From Nocardia terrae (GTDB lineage: Bacteria; Actinomycetota; Actinomycetes; Mycobacteriales; Mycobacteriaceae), in contig NZ_WRPP01000005.1 in NCBI RefSeq assembly GCF_009760405.1, positions 434,001 through 498,000 of the forward strand: DNA of 64,000 nt, in the 5' to 3' direction. This document shows, piece by piece, positions 36,199 to 44,340 of the stretch. The position numbers and the translations under genes are program-made. The notes below the pieces were generated by a model. The model had not been told where the DNA came from and made no database searches. It saw only the letters and a program-made list of their open reading frames with translations. Position 1 is the stretch's first letter. Each line of letters starts with the position of its first letter.

Positions 36199-37709
36199 CA
36201 CCGGCCCTGCGAATCCAGGGCTCGGTTGCGCGGTGCAGGTGATTTCACCGGCCCGTGAAACTGCAATGCGCCGTTATCGATGCGGCCGAGGCGCAACGCG
36301 CGCATGTCACTGAGGTAGTTCAGCTTCGACCGCCATGTCTTGCTGTCACCCTGACTGGGGAACTGCGCACCGCCACGCATCATGTAGCCCGGTGTGAAGT
36401 CCGGGATGAAGGGCGCCCGGCCGAGAGCGCGATGGCTGATCGGGGTCACACTGATGTAATCATGCTTGTCCAGGTGGCGCAGCACGCGAACCACGTACTC
36501 GCACACCAACTCCGACTTGAGGGTCCACGAGGCGTTGACGTAACCGATGATGTAGGCGAAGTTCGGCACGCCCGACAACATCATCGTCTTGTAAGCCAGC
36601 CTTTTCCGCACCTGCACCGGTTCACCATCCACGGCCAGCTCGATCCCACCGAGCATCAGAAGCTCCAAACCCGTTGCCGTGACGATGATGTCGGCCGCCA
36701 ACTCCTGCCCGGACGCCAACCGCAGACCTGCCTCTGTGACCTCGTCCACCCTGTCAGTAACCATTTCCAGCGAACCGTCACTGATGGCCTGGAACAAATC
36801 GCCGTCGGGTACCCGGCACATTCGTTGATCCCACGGGTCGTACCGGGGGGCGAAGTGCGTGTCGATGTCGTAACCGACCGGGAGACAGCGCATCTGGCGA
36901 CGGCGAATCCAGGCCCGCATTCGACCCGGATTACGTTGGGACAGTTGATAGATCACCATCTCGGCCGTGATCTTCTTCGCCCGGATCACAGCGTTGCCCA
37001 ACCGGACAGGCAGTACCCTGCGCAGCAGCTCCACCAGACCGTCACGAGTGGGCTCGGGAAGGATGTAGGAGGGTGAGCGCTGCAGAATGCAAACTCGTGC
37101 ACCAAGTTTCGCCAGTGCCGGGCCGAGGGTCACCGCCGTCGCGCCCGAACCGATGATCACCACTCGCTTCCCCGCTACCGCTAGATCCTGCGGCCACTGC
37201 TGTGGGTGGATCACCGGCCCCGTGAAGCGCTCACGTCCAGGAAGTGCGGGGATATACCCGCGGTCATAGCGGTAATAGCCCGAGCAGCAGAAAAGAAAAT
37301 CCGCGGTCAGCGTGGCAGGCTCCCCCGTGCCGCCCCGTTCCACCGTCACAGTCCAGCGCTGTTCTCCGGACGACCAATCAGCACCGACAACCCTGTGCCC
37401 GAACCGTATATCGCGGTCGATGCCCGCTTCGGCGGCAGTTTCGCGCAGGTAGGTCAGAATCGAATCTCCATCGGCGACAGCCTGTTTCCCGGCCCAAGGC
37501 CGGAATCGATATCCCAGGGTGTGCATATCCGAATCCGAGCGAACCCCTGGATACCGGAACAGATCCCAGGTTCCACCGATCGACTCGCGAGCCTCCAGAA
37601 TCACACACTTGCGCGATGGATATGCCCGCCGTAGTCGGCACGCGGCACCGATACCGGACAACCCGGCCCCAACAATCAGCACATCAACATGTTCAGGCGC
37701 GCTAGCCAT
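36198..37709 (-). CDS. Flavin-containing Baeyer-Villiger-type monooxygenase (EthA/MymA-like)
   Basis: 503 residues. FAD motif GAGLSGIG, IGGTWDLFRYPGVRSDSD, the NADPH-binding GSGATAVT and the typical WTLKSEL stretch match mycobacterial EthA and MymA (Rv3083). The enzyme would insert oxygen into a ketone or oxidise S/N atoms, using NADPH and FAD. MymA in M. tuberculosis is linked to envelope lipid remodelling and regulated through PknK, which is also in this window. Third gene of a five-gene operon. Confidence 0.92.
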   Translation of the reverse strand: MASAPEHVDVLIVGAGLSGIGAACRLRRAYPSRKCVILEARESIGGTWDLFRYPGVRSDSDMHTLGYRFRPWAGKQAVADGDSILTYLRETAAEAGIDRDIRFGHRVVGADWSSGEQRWTVTVERGGTGEPATLTADFLFCCSGYYRYDRGYIPALPGRERFTGPVIHPQQWPQDLAVAGKRVVIIGSGATAVTLGPALAKLGARVCILQRSPSYILPEPTRDGLVELLRRVLPVRLGNAVIRAKKITAEMVIYQLSQRNPGRMRAWIRRRQMRCLPVGYDIDTHFAPRYDPWDQRMCRVPDGDLFQAISDGSLEMVTDRVDEVTEAGLRLASGQELAADIIVTATGLELLMLGGIELAVDGEPVQVRKRLAYKTMMLSGVPNFAYIIGYVNASWTLKSELVCEYVVRVLRHLDKHDYISVTPISHRALGRAPFIPDFTPGYMMRGGAQFPSQGDSKTWRSKLNYLSDMRALRLGRIDNGALQFHGPVKSPAPRNRALDSQGR

Positions 37710-37738
37710 ATTTGATCGAAACTTTCGGTATCTGCCGG

Positions 37739-38230
37739 TCAGGCACTCAATGGCGCCGGGAGACGCCGGCGGCCCAGCACGACCTCGACGGCCAGGTCGC
37801 CGTAGCCGCCAACCAATTCGGCGAGCCGCTGCCAGGCGGAGTGAACCTGCGGATCGCGGCTGATGTCAAGCGTCATCAATGTGTGAAGGGCACGAACGTG
37901 ACAAGCCGCGATACGGTCGATGACACTCCCTATCGTTTCGGTGTGCATCGCAGCTCCGTATCGATGTTGCGGCACGCACCGCTCGGTCCACAGGTCGATC
38001 GCGTGAACGAGATCGGCACGACGGCTGTCGATTTCGGATATCTCGCCAGGATCGGCGTTGACGAGTTGCTCATGCACTTCGACGAGGTCCGTGGCCCAGC
38101 GAGCCAAAGGATGGTCTACATCCTGTTGACCTCGGATGGCACGAAGCAGCCTCTTCGGTCCGAGCAACGGCGCGACCATGGTGTCCTCGGATCCAGCCTT
38201 TGAATACTTATTCGAGGCGTGTTCGGGCAT
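37739..38230 (-). CDS. DUF4254-like protein
   Basis: 163 residues, soluble and helical, with LARWATDLVEVHEQL, VHAIDLWTERCVP and HTETIGSVIDRIAACH. I recall similar Asp/Trp and HTET-GSVIDR motifs in DUF4254 proteins of actinobacteria; function unknown. ATG 38230 has GAGGTGAG upstream; longer in-frame starts overlap tetR. It lies 7 bases after tetR and 29 before the monooxygenase gene. Confidence 0.68.
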   Translation of the reverse strand: MPEHASNKYSKAGSEDTMVAPLLGPKRLLRAIRGQQDVDHPLARWATDLVEVHEQLVNADPGEISEIDSRRADLVHAIDLWTERCVPQHRYGAAMHTETIGSVIDRIAACHVRALHTLMTLDISRDPQVHSAWQRLAELVGGYGDLAVEVVLGRRRLPAPLSA

Positions 38231-38237
38231 CGTGATC

Positions 38238-38909
38238 TCACCTCGACCGATCCGGCGGCTGCAGAGGCACTCCCGCGAGGCCGTCCCAGCACAGGGCGAC
38301 CGTCGCTTCGACCGCCTCATATTTCGAGACGGGCCGGTTACTGTCCAGCCAGTAACGGGCCGTGACCTGACTGACCCCCACCAATCCGACCGCGAAGACC
38401 CGCGCCCGGAACGGATCGAGTTGAGAGTCTTTGGCAACCGCATCGAATACCGCCTCCACACAGGCGGCAGTGGCCCGATCCACCATCCCTTGCACGGATG
38501 GCTCGTTCACGACATCCGACTCGAAAACCAACCGAAAGCCCTGGGACGCATCGTCGACGAAGTCGAAGTATGCCTGCACCGCCGCCCGCACACGCTGACG
38601 GTTACCTTCGATCGAACCGAGCGCCCGCACCACCTCCGATACGAGCGCGTCGGTGTGGCTGTACAACACCGCCAGATAAAGCTCCAGCTTTCCCGAGAAG
38701 TGTTGGTAAAGAACAGGTTTGCTCACTCCTGCACGCCCCGCGATCTCATCCATGCTCGCCGCGTGATAGCCACGTAGCACGAATATCTCGCTGGCCATTC
38801 CCAGCAATTGTGTGCGTCGTGCCGCCCTTGCCACTCGTGCAGCTCGGCCGCGCCGCGCAATGTAGTCGGACACCTGATGGGACTCGATCTCGTCAACGAG
38901 GTCAGTCAT
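38238..38909 (-). CDS. TetR-family regulator, first gene of the BVMO operon
   Basis: 223 residues. The helix-turn-helix is EIAGRAGVSKPVLYQHFSGK; an Arg-rich arm precedes it (RRGRAARVARAARRTQ). The start at 38909 is supported by GGAGGG. An operator-like GAGAT-N5-GTCTC sits 52-66 bases upstream, with no other gene's promoter in that gap, so it is probably autoregulated along with the operon 38909-34806. The same box recurs before mftA and other genes. Confidence 0.88.
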   Translation of the reverse strand: MTDLVDEIESHQVSDYIARRGRAARVARAARRTQLLGMASEIFVLRGYHAASMDEIAGRAGVSKPVLYQHFSGKLELYLAVLYSHTDALVSEVVRALGSIEGNRQRVRAAVQAYFDFVDDASQGFRLVFESDVVNEPSVQGMVDRATAACVEAVFDAVAKDSQLDPFRARVFAVGLVGVSQVTARYWLDSNRPVSKYEAVEATVALCWDGLAGVPLQPPDRSR

Positions 38910-38958
38910 TTCGGCCCTCCAATCACTCCGGCGAATGACCGCAACCAGCACCCCATTA

Positions 38959-38981
38959 ACGAGATACTTGGTCTCAATATT
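38959..38981. promoter_or_regulatory. GAGAC-N5-GTCTC-type operator of the BVMO operon
   Basis: GAGAT-ACTTG-GTCTC at 38961-38975, inside the longer element ACGAG-N7-GTCTCAATATT (38959-38981). It matches the mftA site (39700-39714) at 13 of 15 bases and the lipase site (53358-53380) in the whole right arm. Confidence 0.65.
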
Positions 38982-39029
38982 AGAGCCTCCAAGCGCCGCC
39001 GTCGAGATCTAGCTCAAATGGCCGCCCGA

Positions 39030-39638
39030 TCAGGCGAATCCGCGCGCCAGCCCGGACAGCGCCAGATCGAGATAGCTGGTGAGATCCCCGTCCGCACAGG
39101 CCACCCAGCGATCGAACGCCGCCCGGCACACAGCCAGCGTCGCACGCCCGATCGCCAGCGGATACAAGGAGTCCGCCGGAAGACCCAGCCGGGCTGCGGC
39201 GAAATCACCGACGGCCCGCTCCCAGGAGTCGTAGTGCGGCGCCGCACTGGCCTGCAGCGCGGGCACCGTCGATATGAGGTGCATCCGGATACGCAACTCC
39301 CCCACATCCTCGGCTCCGTATCGGTTGACGCCGACGACCACCTGCCGAATGCCGTCCATCAGACCAACATCGGCGGCCACCGCACCGAAGGCCGATCGCA
39401 AACGTCCCACCTCGGCGTCGAACTGATGCCACAGCACCTCGGCCTTGGAATCGAAGTAACGAAAGAAGGTCCGACGACTGACCCCCGCCTCGGCCGCGAT
39501 CTGCTCCACCGTCGTCCCGTCGAAGCCCTGATCGGCAAACAGGCGCAGCGCGATCACCTCGACCTCACGAGCACTTGTACCCGGTGGCCGCCCCCGGCGC
39601 ATCGGGGCCGCAGATCGGTCGAGCGAAGCCATTGACAT
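39030..39638 (-). CDS. mftR: MftR, mycofactocin-system TetR regulator
   Basis: 203 residues. It starts with RRGRPPGTSAREVEVIALRL and has the helix-turn-helix QIAAEAGVSRRTFFRYFDSK typical of MftR. It is divergent from mftA. MftR proteins are reported to repress the mft operon and respond to acyl-CoAs. Start ATG 39638 with GGGAACGGGG upstream (39632 also possible); the longer ORF to 39773 would overlap mftA and is rejected. Confidence 0.9.
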   Translation of the reverse strand: MSMASLDRSAAPMRRGRPPGTSAREVEVIALRLFADQGFDGTTVEQIAAEAGVSRRTFFRYFDSKAEVLWHQFDAEVGRLRSAFGAVAADVGLMDGIRQVVVGVNRYGAEDVGELRIRMHLISTVPALQASAAPHYDSWERAVGDFAAARLGLPADSLYPLAIGRATLAVCRAAFDRWVACADGDLTSYLDLALSGLARGFA

Positions 39639-39697
39639 CCCCGTTCCCGATCCGGCCTTGATTCCGGCACCCCGTGACGATAATCTACAACCAATTA

Positions 39698-39720
39698 AAG
39701 AGACACTTGGTTTCAAAAAC
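39698..39720. promoter_or_regulatory. mftR/mftA operator
   Basis: GAGAC-ACTTG-GTTTC at 39700-39714, an inverted repeat with one mismatch, in the divergent mftR/mftA promoter 43 bases before the mftA ATG. It shares 13 of 15 bases with the site at 38961. Confidence 0.68.
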
Positions 39721-39756
39721 AACCGGTGTTGTCCCCTCATCCCCTCAGGAGCAGCC

Positions 39757-39870
39757 ATGTTCAGCCCTACCAACGTTCAGACCACCGCCGTTGAACAGAC
39801 GGTCGACGTGATCATCGAGGACGTCCTGGTCGAGGATGTCTCTATCGACGGCATGTGCGGTGTCTACTGA
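39757..39870 (+). CDS. mftA: MftA, mycofactocin precursor peptide
   Basis: 37-residue ribosomal precursor. The acidic leader (VDVIIEDVLVEDVS) binds MftB; the core is the invariant end IDGMCGVY. MftC decarboxylates and crosslinks the terminal Val-Tyr pair, which becomes the redox core of mycofactocin. RBS AGGAGC lies 5 bases before ATG 39757. Too short for many gene callers but unmistakable from its tail and position. Confidence 0.96.
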   Translation: MFSPTNVQTTAVEQTVDVIIEDVLVEDVSIDGMCGVY

Positions 39871-40147
39871 AACGACCGCGCCGACCTTCGATCTGGACAC
39901 TGCCTGGGGGCTGCACCCCCAGGTATCCATCCGGCCGGAGCGGTTCGGCGCGCTGATGTACCACTTCGGCACCCGCCGCCTGTCGTTCCTGAAGAACCCG
40001 ACGCTTCTGAAAGTCGTCGACTCGCTCGATTCCCACCCGAGTGCCCGCGCCGCTTGCTTCGAAGCCGGCATACCCGCTGATCAGTTGCCCTCCTACATCG
40101 CCGCGCTGGCCATGCTGGCCAGTACGACGATGATCCGTCCCCGCTGA
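39860..40147 (+). CDS. mftB: MftB, mycofactocin peptide chaperone (RRE protein)
   Basis: About 95 residues from GTG 39860; an ATG at 39836 would add 8. FDLDTAWGLHPQVSIRPERF and FGTRRLSFLKN are MftB hallmarks. It binds the MftA leader and presents it to the radical SAM enzyme MftC. It overlaps the end of mftA by 11 bases. Confidence 0.93.
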   Translation: MSTETTAPTFDLDTAWGLHPQVSIRPERFGALMYHFGTRRLSFLKNPTLLKVVDSLDSHPSARAACFEAGIPADQLPSYIAALAMLASTTMIRPR

Positions 40148-40167
40148 TGTGAAAGGCGCGACCAACG

Positions 40168-41394
40168 ATGTCCGCAGTCGCCCCCACCGGATCTCTTGTC
40201 GATCAATTCCAATTCGGCCTGGCCGCGCCCATCTGCCTCACCTGGGAGCTGACCTACGCCTGCAATCTGGCATGCGTGCACTGCCTCTCGAGTTCGGGCC
40301 GACGCGATCCGCGCGAGCTCACCACCGCCGAGTGCAAGGCGGTGATCGACGAGCTCGAACGCATGCAGGTCTTCTATGTCAATATCGGCGGTGGAGAGCC
40401 GACCGTACGCTCCGATTTCTGGGAACTGGTCGACTACGCCACGGCGCACCACGTCGGCGTGAAGTTCTCCACCAACGGAATCAAGATCACTCCTGAAGTG
40501 GCCGAACGTCTCGCGAACAGCGACTACGTCGACGTTCAGATCTCGCTCGACGGCGCGACAGCCGAGGTGAACGACGCGGTGCGCGGGCCCGGTTCCTACG
40601 CAACGGCGTTGCGCGCCATGCGCAATCTCAAGGACGCGGGCTTCGCCGACTTCAAGATTTCCGTCGTGATGACACGGCACAACATCGCTCAGCTCGACGC
40701 GTTCAAGGCGATCGCCGACGAGTACGGCGCCCAACTCCGCATCACCAGACTACGACCGTCCGGGCGCGGAGCTGATGTGTGGAATGACTTGCACCCCACC
40801 GCAGACCAGCAGCGGGAGTTGTACGAATGGCTGCTCGCGCACGGTGAACGGGTGCTGACCGGAGACTCCTTCTTCCACCTCGCAGCCTACGGCGAATCCC
40901 TGCCCGGATTGAACCTGTGCGGCGCCGGCCGCGTGGTGTGCCTGATCGACCCCATCGGCGATGTCTATGCCTGCCCGTTCGCGATTCACGAGAACTTCCT
41001 GGCCGGAAACATTCGTGAGCCAGGCGGCTTCGAGCATGTCTGGCAGCATTCCGACCTGTTCACCGACCTGCGTCGTCCGCAAACGGGCGGTGCGTGCACG
41101 TCGTGTTCGGCCTTCGACGCGTGCCGCGGCGGATGCATGGCGGCGAAGTTCTTCACCGGACTGCCGCTGGACGGCCCGGATCCCGAGTGTGTCAAGGGAT
41201 TCGGTGCCGCCGCGTTGTCCACCGACCGCACCGAACTACCGCGTCCCTCGCAAGATCACTCACGCTGCGGACGCCGCCCCGTCCCGCTGACCTTGACCTT
41301 GAAGCGGCCAGATCAAACGGTGCCGGACCGCGCATGCGACGAGAACCCCCTCGCCGGGTTCCGCCCACCCACACCACAGGCCGGGCCCCGATGA
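40168..41394 (+). CDS. mftC: MftC, mycofactocin radical SAM maturase
   Basis: 408 residues. The radical SAM motif CNLACVHC binds the first 4Fe-4S cluster; GGGEPTVR is the SAM-binding GGEP segment. The C-terminal SPASM region supplies further cluster cysteines (CGAGRVVC, YACPFA, CTSCSAFDACRGGC). It performs oxidative decarboxylation of the MftA tyrosine and forms the Val-Tyr crosslink. The last 45 residues are a low-complexity Pro/Arg tail. It overlaps mftE by ATGA. Confidence 0.96.
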   Translation: MSAVAPTGSLVDQFQFGLAAPICLTWELTYACNLACVHCLSSSGRRDPRELTTAECKAVIDELERMQVFYVNIGGGEPTVRSDFWELVDYATAHHVGVKFSTNGIKITPEVAERLANSDYVDVQISLDGATAEVNDAVRGPGSYATALRAMRNLKDAGFADFKISVVMTRHNIAQLDAFKAIADEYGAQLRITRLRPSGRGADVWNDLHPTADQQRELYEWLLAHGERVLTGDSFFHLAAYGESLPGLNLCGAGRVVCLIDPIGDVYACPFAIHENFLAGNIREPGGFEHVWQHSDLFTDLRRPQTGGACTSCSAFDACRGGCMAAKFFTGLPLDGPDPECVKGFGAAALSTDRTELPRPSQDHSRCGRRPVPLTLTLKRPDQTVPDRACDENPLAGFRPPTPQAGPR

Positions 41395-42083
41395 CTCGCC
41401 TGGCCGATATGACCTGGACCGGCGTCGACGAAAGTCGCACTACGGCAACAGTGCTCGCGATTCCGATCGGATCTACCGAACAGCACGGTCCGCATCTGCC
41501 TCTTTCCACCGACACCGATATCGCTGTCGCCTTGTGTGAGTGGCTCGCCGCGGCCAATGAGAATGTGGTCGTCGCCCCCGCCGTGGCCTATGGCTCGGCA
41601 GGTGAGCACGCAGGCTTTCCCGGCACGCTGTCGATCGGGCAAGAAGCGCTCGAGCTACTCGTCGTCGAGTTGGTCCGCTCGGCCACCGACACCTACGACC
41701 GCGTACTACTGGTTTCGGCCCATGGCGGAAACTCCGAACCGATCGGCCGGGCCTTGCGGCGCCTGCAATCCGAGTCCCGCGATGTCTATCTGTTCTCGCC
41801 ATGCTGGTACGACGACCCGCATGCCGGCCACGACGAAACATCGATGATGCTGGCATTGCATCCGTCGCAGGTGCGAATGGCCGAGGCCGTGCCCGGCGAT
41901 ACCAGGCCGCTGGCCCAGATCCTGTCCGCGCTACGAAGCTCAGGTGTCCGCGCACTCAGCGCCAACGGTGTGCTCGGCGACCCCACCCGAGCCAGCGTCG
42001 AAGCCGGAATAGCATTGCTGGACAACATATTCGCAGAGTTGCGGGACGCAGTCGCGGCCTGGACCAAGCCGGTAGAACCATGA
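41391..42083 (+). CDS. mftE: MftE, creatininase-family peptidase
   Basis: 230 residues. The metal-binding STEQHGPHLPLSTDTD, SAGEHAGFPGTLS and HGGNSEPI motifs mark a creatininase-type metallopeptidase. MftE cuts the MftC-modified peptide after glycine to release the crosslinked Val-Tyr dipeptide. ATG 41391 overlaps the mftC stop. In mycobacteria mftD lies between mftC and mftE; here it does not. Confidence 0.95.
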   Translation: MTRLADMTWTGVDESRTTATVLAIPIGSTEQHGPHLPLSTDTDIAVALCEWLAAANENVVVAPAVAYGSAGEHAGFPGTLSIGQEALELLVVELVRSATDTYDRVLLVSAHGGNSEPIGRALRRLQSESRDVYLFSPCWYDDPHAGHDETSMMLALHPSQVRMAEAVPGDTRPLAQILSALRSSGVRALSANGVLGDPTRASVEAGIALLDNIFAELRDAVAAWTKPVEP

Positions 42084-42883
42084 GCGGGCGCGTTGCGTTG
42101 GTAACCGGTGCGGGACGTGGCATCGGCGCCGCCACTGTTCACGCCCTCGTGGCCGAGGGATGGTCGGTTCTGGCCGTCGACCGTGCCTGCGACGATCCGG
42201 CCCTCCCCTACCCCTTGTCCTCCCGCGCCGACCTCGATCGGGTGGTTTCCGAGAGCCGCTTGTGCGCAGCAGACTCCGGCTCTGTTCACGGCTACGTCGC
42301 CGATGTTCGCGACACGGAGGCACTTGCCGAGGCGGTGGGTGAGGCGGAACGACGCTGGGGCGGCCTCGACGCCGCGATAGCCTGCGCGGGCGTCATCGCC
42401 GGCGGCGTCCCGCTGTGGCAGATGCCCGACCGGCAACAGCAGGCGGTGTTGGATATCAATCTGGGCGGAGTGATCTCTCTTGCCACAGCGGCGATTCCGG
42501 CTATGCTCCGTCGGCCCGAACCCCGCTCGGGCCGGTTCCTTGCCGTCGCGTCAGCTGCGGCAGCACGCGGCATGCCGATGCTCGCCGCCTACTGTGCGGC
42601 CAAAGCCGGTGTGGCGGGACTGATTCGCGCGCTGGGCGCGGAACTCGGCAGCACGGGTGTCACCGCGAATGCCGTCAGCCCGGGTTCTACCGACACACCG
42701 ATCCTGGCCGAGAGTGCGCGACTCTACGATCTGGAAACCGCGCAAAGCTTCGCACCCCAGCAACCGATCGGCCGGCTACTCCATCCCGACGAGATAGCCG
42801 CTGCCCTGGTCTTTCTTGCCGGTTCCAGGAGCAGCGCGATCACAGGCTCGGTGCTACCCGTGGACGGTGGGCTGACACTGTGA
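42080..42883 (+). CDS. Mycofactocin-coupled SDR dehydrogenase
   Basis: Short-chain dehydrogenase, 267 residues, with TGAGRGIG, NLGGVIS and the YCAAK catalytic Tyr/Lys. After the second beta-strand it has an insertion (DDPALPYPLSSRADLDRVV) as in the mycofactocin-coupled SDR subfamily, which holds a non-exchangeable nicotinamide regenerated by mycofactocin. It overlaps mftE and mftF by 4 bases each, so it is inside the biosynthetic operon. It likely oxidises an alcohol; substrate unknown. Confidence 0.88.
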   Translation: MSGRVALVTGAGRGIGAATVHALVAEGWSVLAVDRACDDPALPYPLSSRADLDRVVSESRLCAADSGSVHGYVADVRDTEALAEAVGEAERRWGGLDAAIACAGVIAGGVPLWQMPDRQQQAVLDINLGGVISLATAAIPAMLRRPEPRSGRFLAVASAAAARGMPMLAAYCAAKAGVAGLIRALGAELGSTGVTANAVSPGSTDTPILAESARLYDLETAQSFAPQQPIGRLLHPDEIAAALVFLAGSRSSAITGSVLPVDGGLTL

Positions 42884-44340
42884 ATACGCCTGTCCCGCAT
42901 GGTTTTCGGATCGCCCTCGAACCTGGTACCCGGCAACTCGACGGATACACCCTCCGAGGTGGGTCGCCCGCGCGCGTACTGCGGCTGTCGCGGAACGGAA
43001 GGGCGGCCTGGGACGAGCTACGCACGGGCCCGATCGCTTCCACGGCGAGCGGGATTCTGGCACGGCATCTCACCGATGCCGGACTCGCCCACCCGCGCCC
43101 ACCGGCATCGCACATTCCGCCGACCGTTACCGTCATCGTTCCGGTGAGAGACAGAGCCCAGGAGCTCGCCCGGTGCCTGGCAGCACTCGACGGTGCCTAC
43201 CCCGCTGTGGTCGTAGACGACGGTTCCCACGACCCGGATGCAATTTCCCGTGTGGCCGAAAAGTATTCAGCGACACTGGTGCGCAGACTTCACTGTGGCG
43301 GACCTGCCGCGGCCCGCAACAGCGGCCTGGTATCGGCGAAGACAGACCTGATCGCATTTCTCGACAGCGACTGTGTGGCAGACCCTCGGTGGATCGAACG
43401 GCTCGTCGACCATTTCAGCGACCCGCTCGTAGCTGCGGTCGCGCCGCGCATACTCGCCTTGCCATCAGCTACCACGGCCGGGCGATACGCCGCGACAGCG
43501 GGCAGCTTGGATATGGGACCTCACGAAGGCAGGGTGGCCCCGGGCGCTCGGGTCAGCTTCGTCCCGACTGCTGCGTTGGTGGTGCGCCGCGACACCTTGT
43601 CCGCCGTCGGATCATTCGATGAGCGACTGCGGTACGGCGAGGATGTCGACCTGATCTGGCGGCTGCACGGGGCAGGCTTTCGGATCCGATACGAGCCGGC
43701 TGTCAGCGTGCGGCACCAGGAACCGCGCACCTGGTCCGCGCTGCTGACCCGGCGGTTCCACTACGGGACGTCCGCGGGTCCACTGGCGCTGCGTCATCCG
43801 GACGCCCTCGCTCCTCTGGTTGTGGCGCCGATCCCGGCCGCGACGGTCGCGGCCGCTCTCGCCGGCTATCCGGTTGTGGCCGGAATAGGACTCGCCGCGA
43901 CCATCGCAAGGGCGAAAGACACTCTGCGCGAGACGAACCTGTCGACGGAGGAAGCACCGGAAATCGCGGTTCGCACCTGCTGGCGGACGCTGCTGGGCCT
44001 GGGCCGCTACGCGAACCAATTCGCCTGGCCTTTGCTGATTTCCGCGCTGGTCCGTCCCTGTGGTGCGACACCAGCCACCCGAACACGACTCAGGACGATG
44101 GCCGCGGCCCTCGTTCTCGTCGAGCCCGTGACCGCCTACGTTCGCGACCGACCGCGCCTCGACCTCGTCCGCTACACGCTCGGCCGACTAGCGGACGACG
44201 CCGCCTACGGAGCCGGGGTTTGGGCCGGGGCCCTACGTCACCGCACCACGATCCCCTTACGACCAGTCCTCGCCCGGCGCTCGGGTCGAGACACCACAAC
44301 ATCGAAGTTGCACCGAAAGGACCCGACGCACAATGAGTAG
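42880..44340 (+). CDS. mftF: MftF, mycofactocin glycosyltransferase
   Basis: 486 residues from GTG 42880. An N-terminal domain of about 80 residues precedes a GT2 fold with VIVPVRDRAQE, VVDDGSHD and the metal-binding FLDSDCVADP; RYGEDVDLIWRLH is the acceptor-site ED motif. The C-terminal third has hydrophobic helices. MftF adds beta-linked glucose units to premycofactocin. It overlaps mftD by 8 bases. Confidence 0.94.
   Translation: MNTPVPHGFRIALEPGTRQLDGYTLRGGSPARVLRLSRNGRAAWDELRTGPIASTASGILARHLTDAGLAHPRPPASHIPPTVTVIVPVRDRAQELARCLAALDGAYPAVVVDDGSHDPDAISRVAEKYSATLVRRLHCGGPAAARNSGLVSAKTDLIAFLDSDCVADPRWIERLVDHFSDPLVAAVAPRILALPSATTAGRYAATAGSLDMGPHEGRVAPGARVSFVPTAALVVRRDTLSAVGSFDERLRYGEDVDLIWRLHGAGFRIRYEPAVSVRHQEPRTWSALLTRRFHYGTSAGPLALRHPDALAPLVVAPIPAATVAAALAGYPVVAGIGLAATIARAKDTLRETNLSTEEAPEIAVRTCWRTLLGLGRYANQFAWPLLISALVRPCGATPATRTRLRTMAAALVLVEPVTAYVRDRPRLDLVRYTLGRLADDAAYGAGVWAGALRHRTTIPLRPVLARRSGRDTTTSKLHRKDPTHNE

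Noticed and set aside
39658..39870. 70-codon form of mftA
   Set aside because: The upstream part runs through the mftR/mftA operator; ATG 39757 with its ribosome-binding site gives the conserved short precursor.
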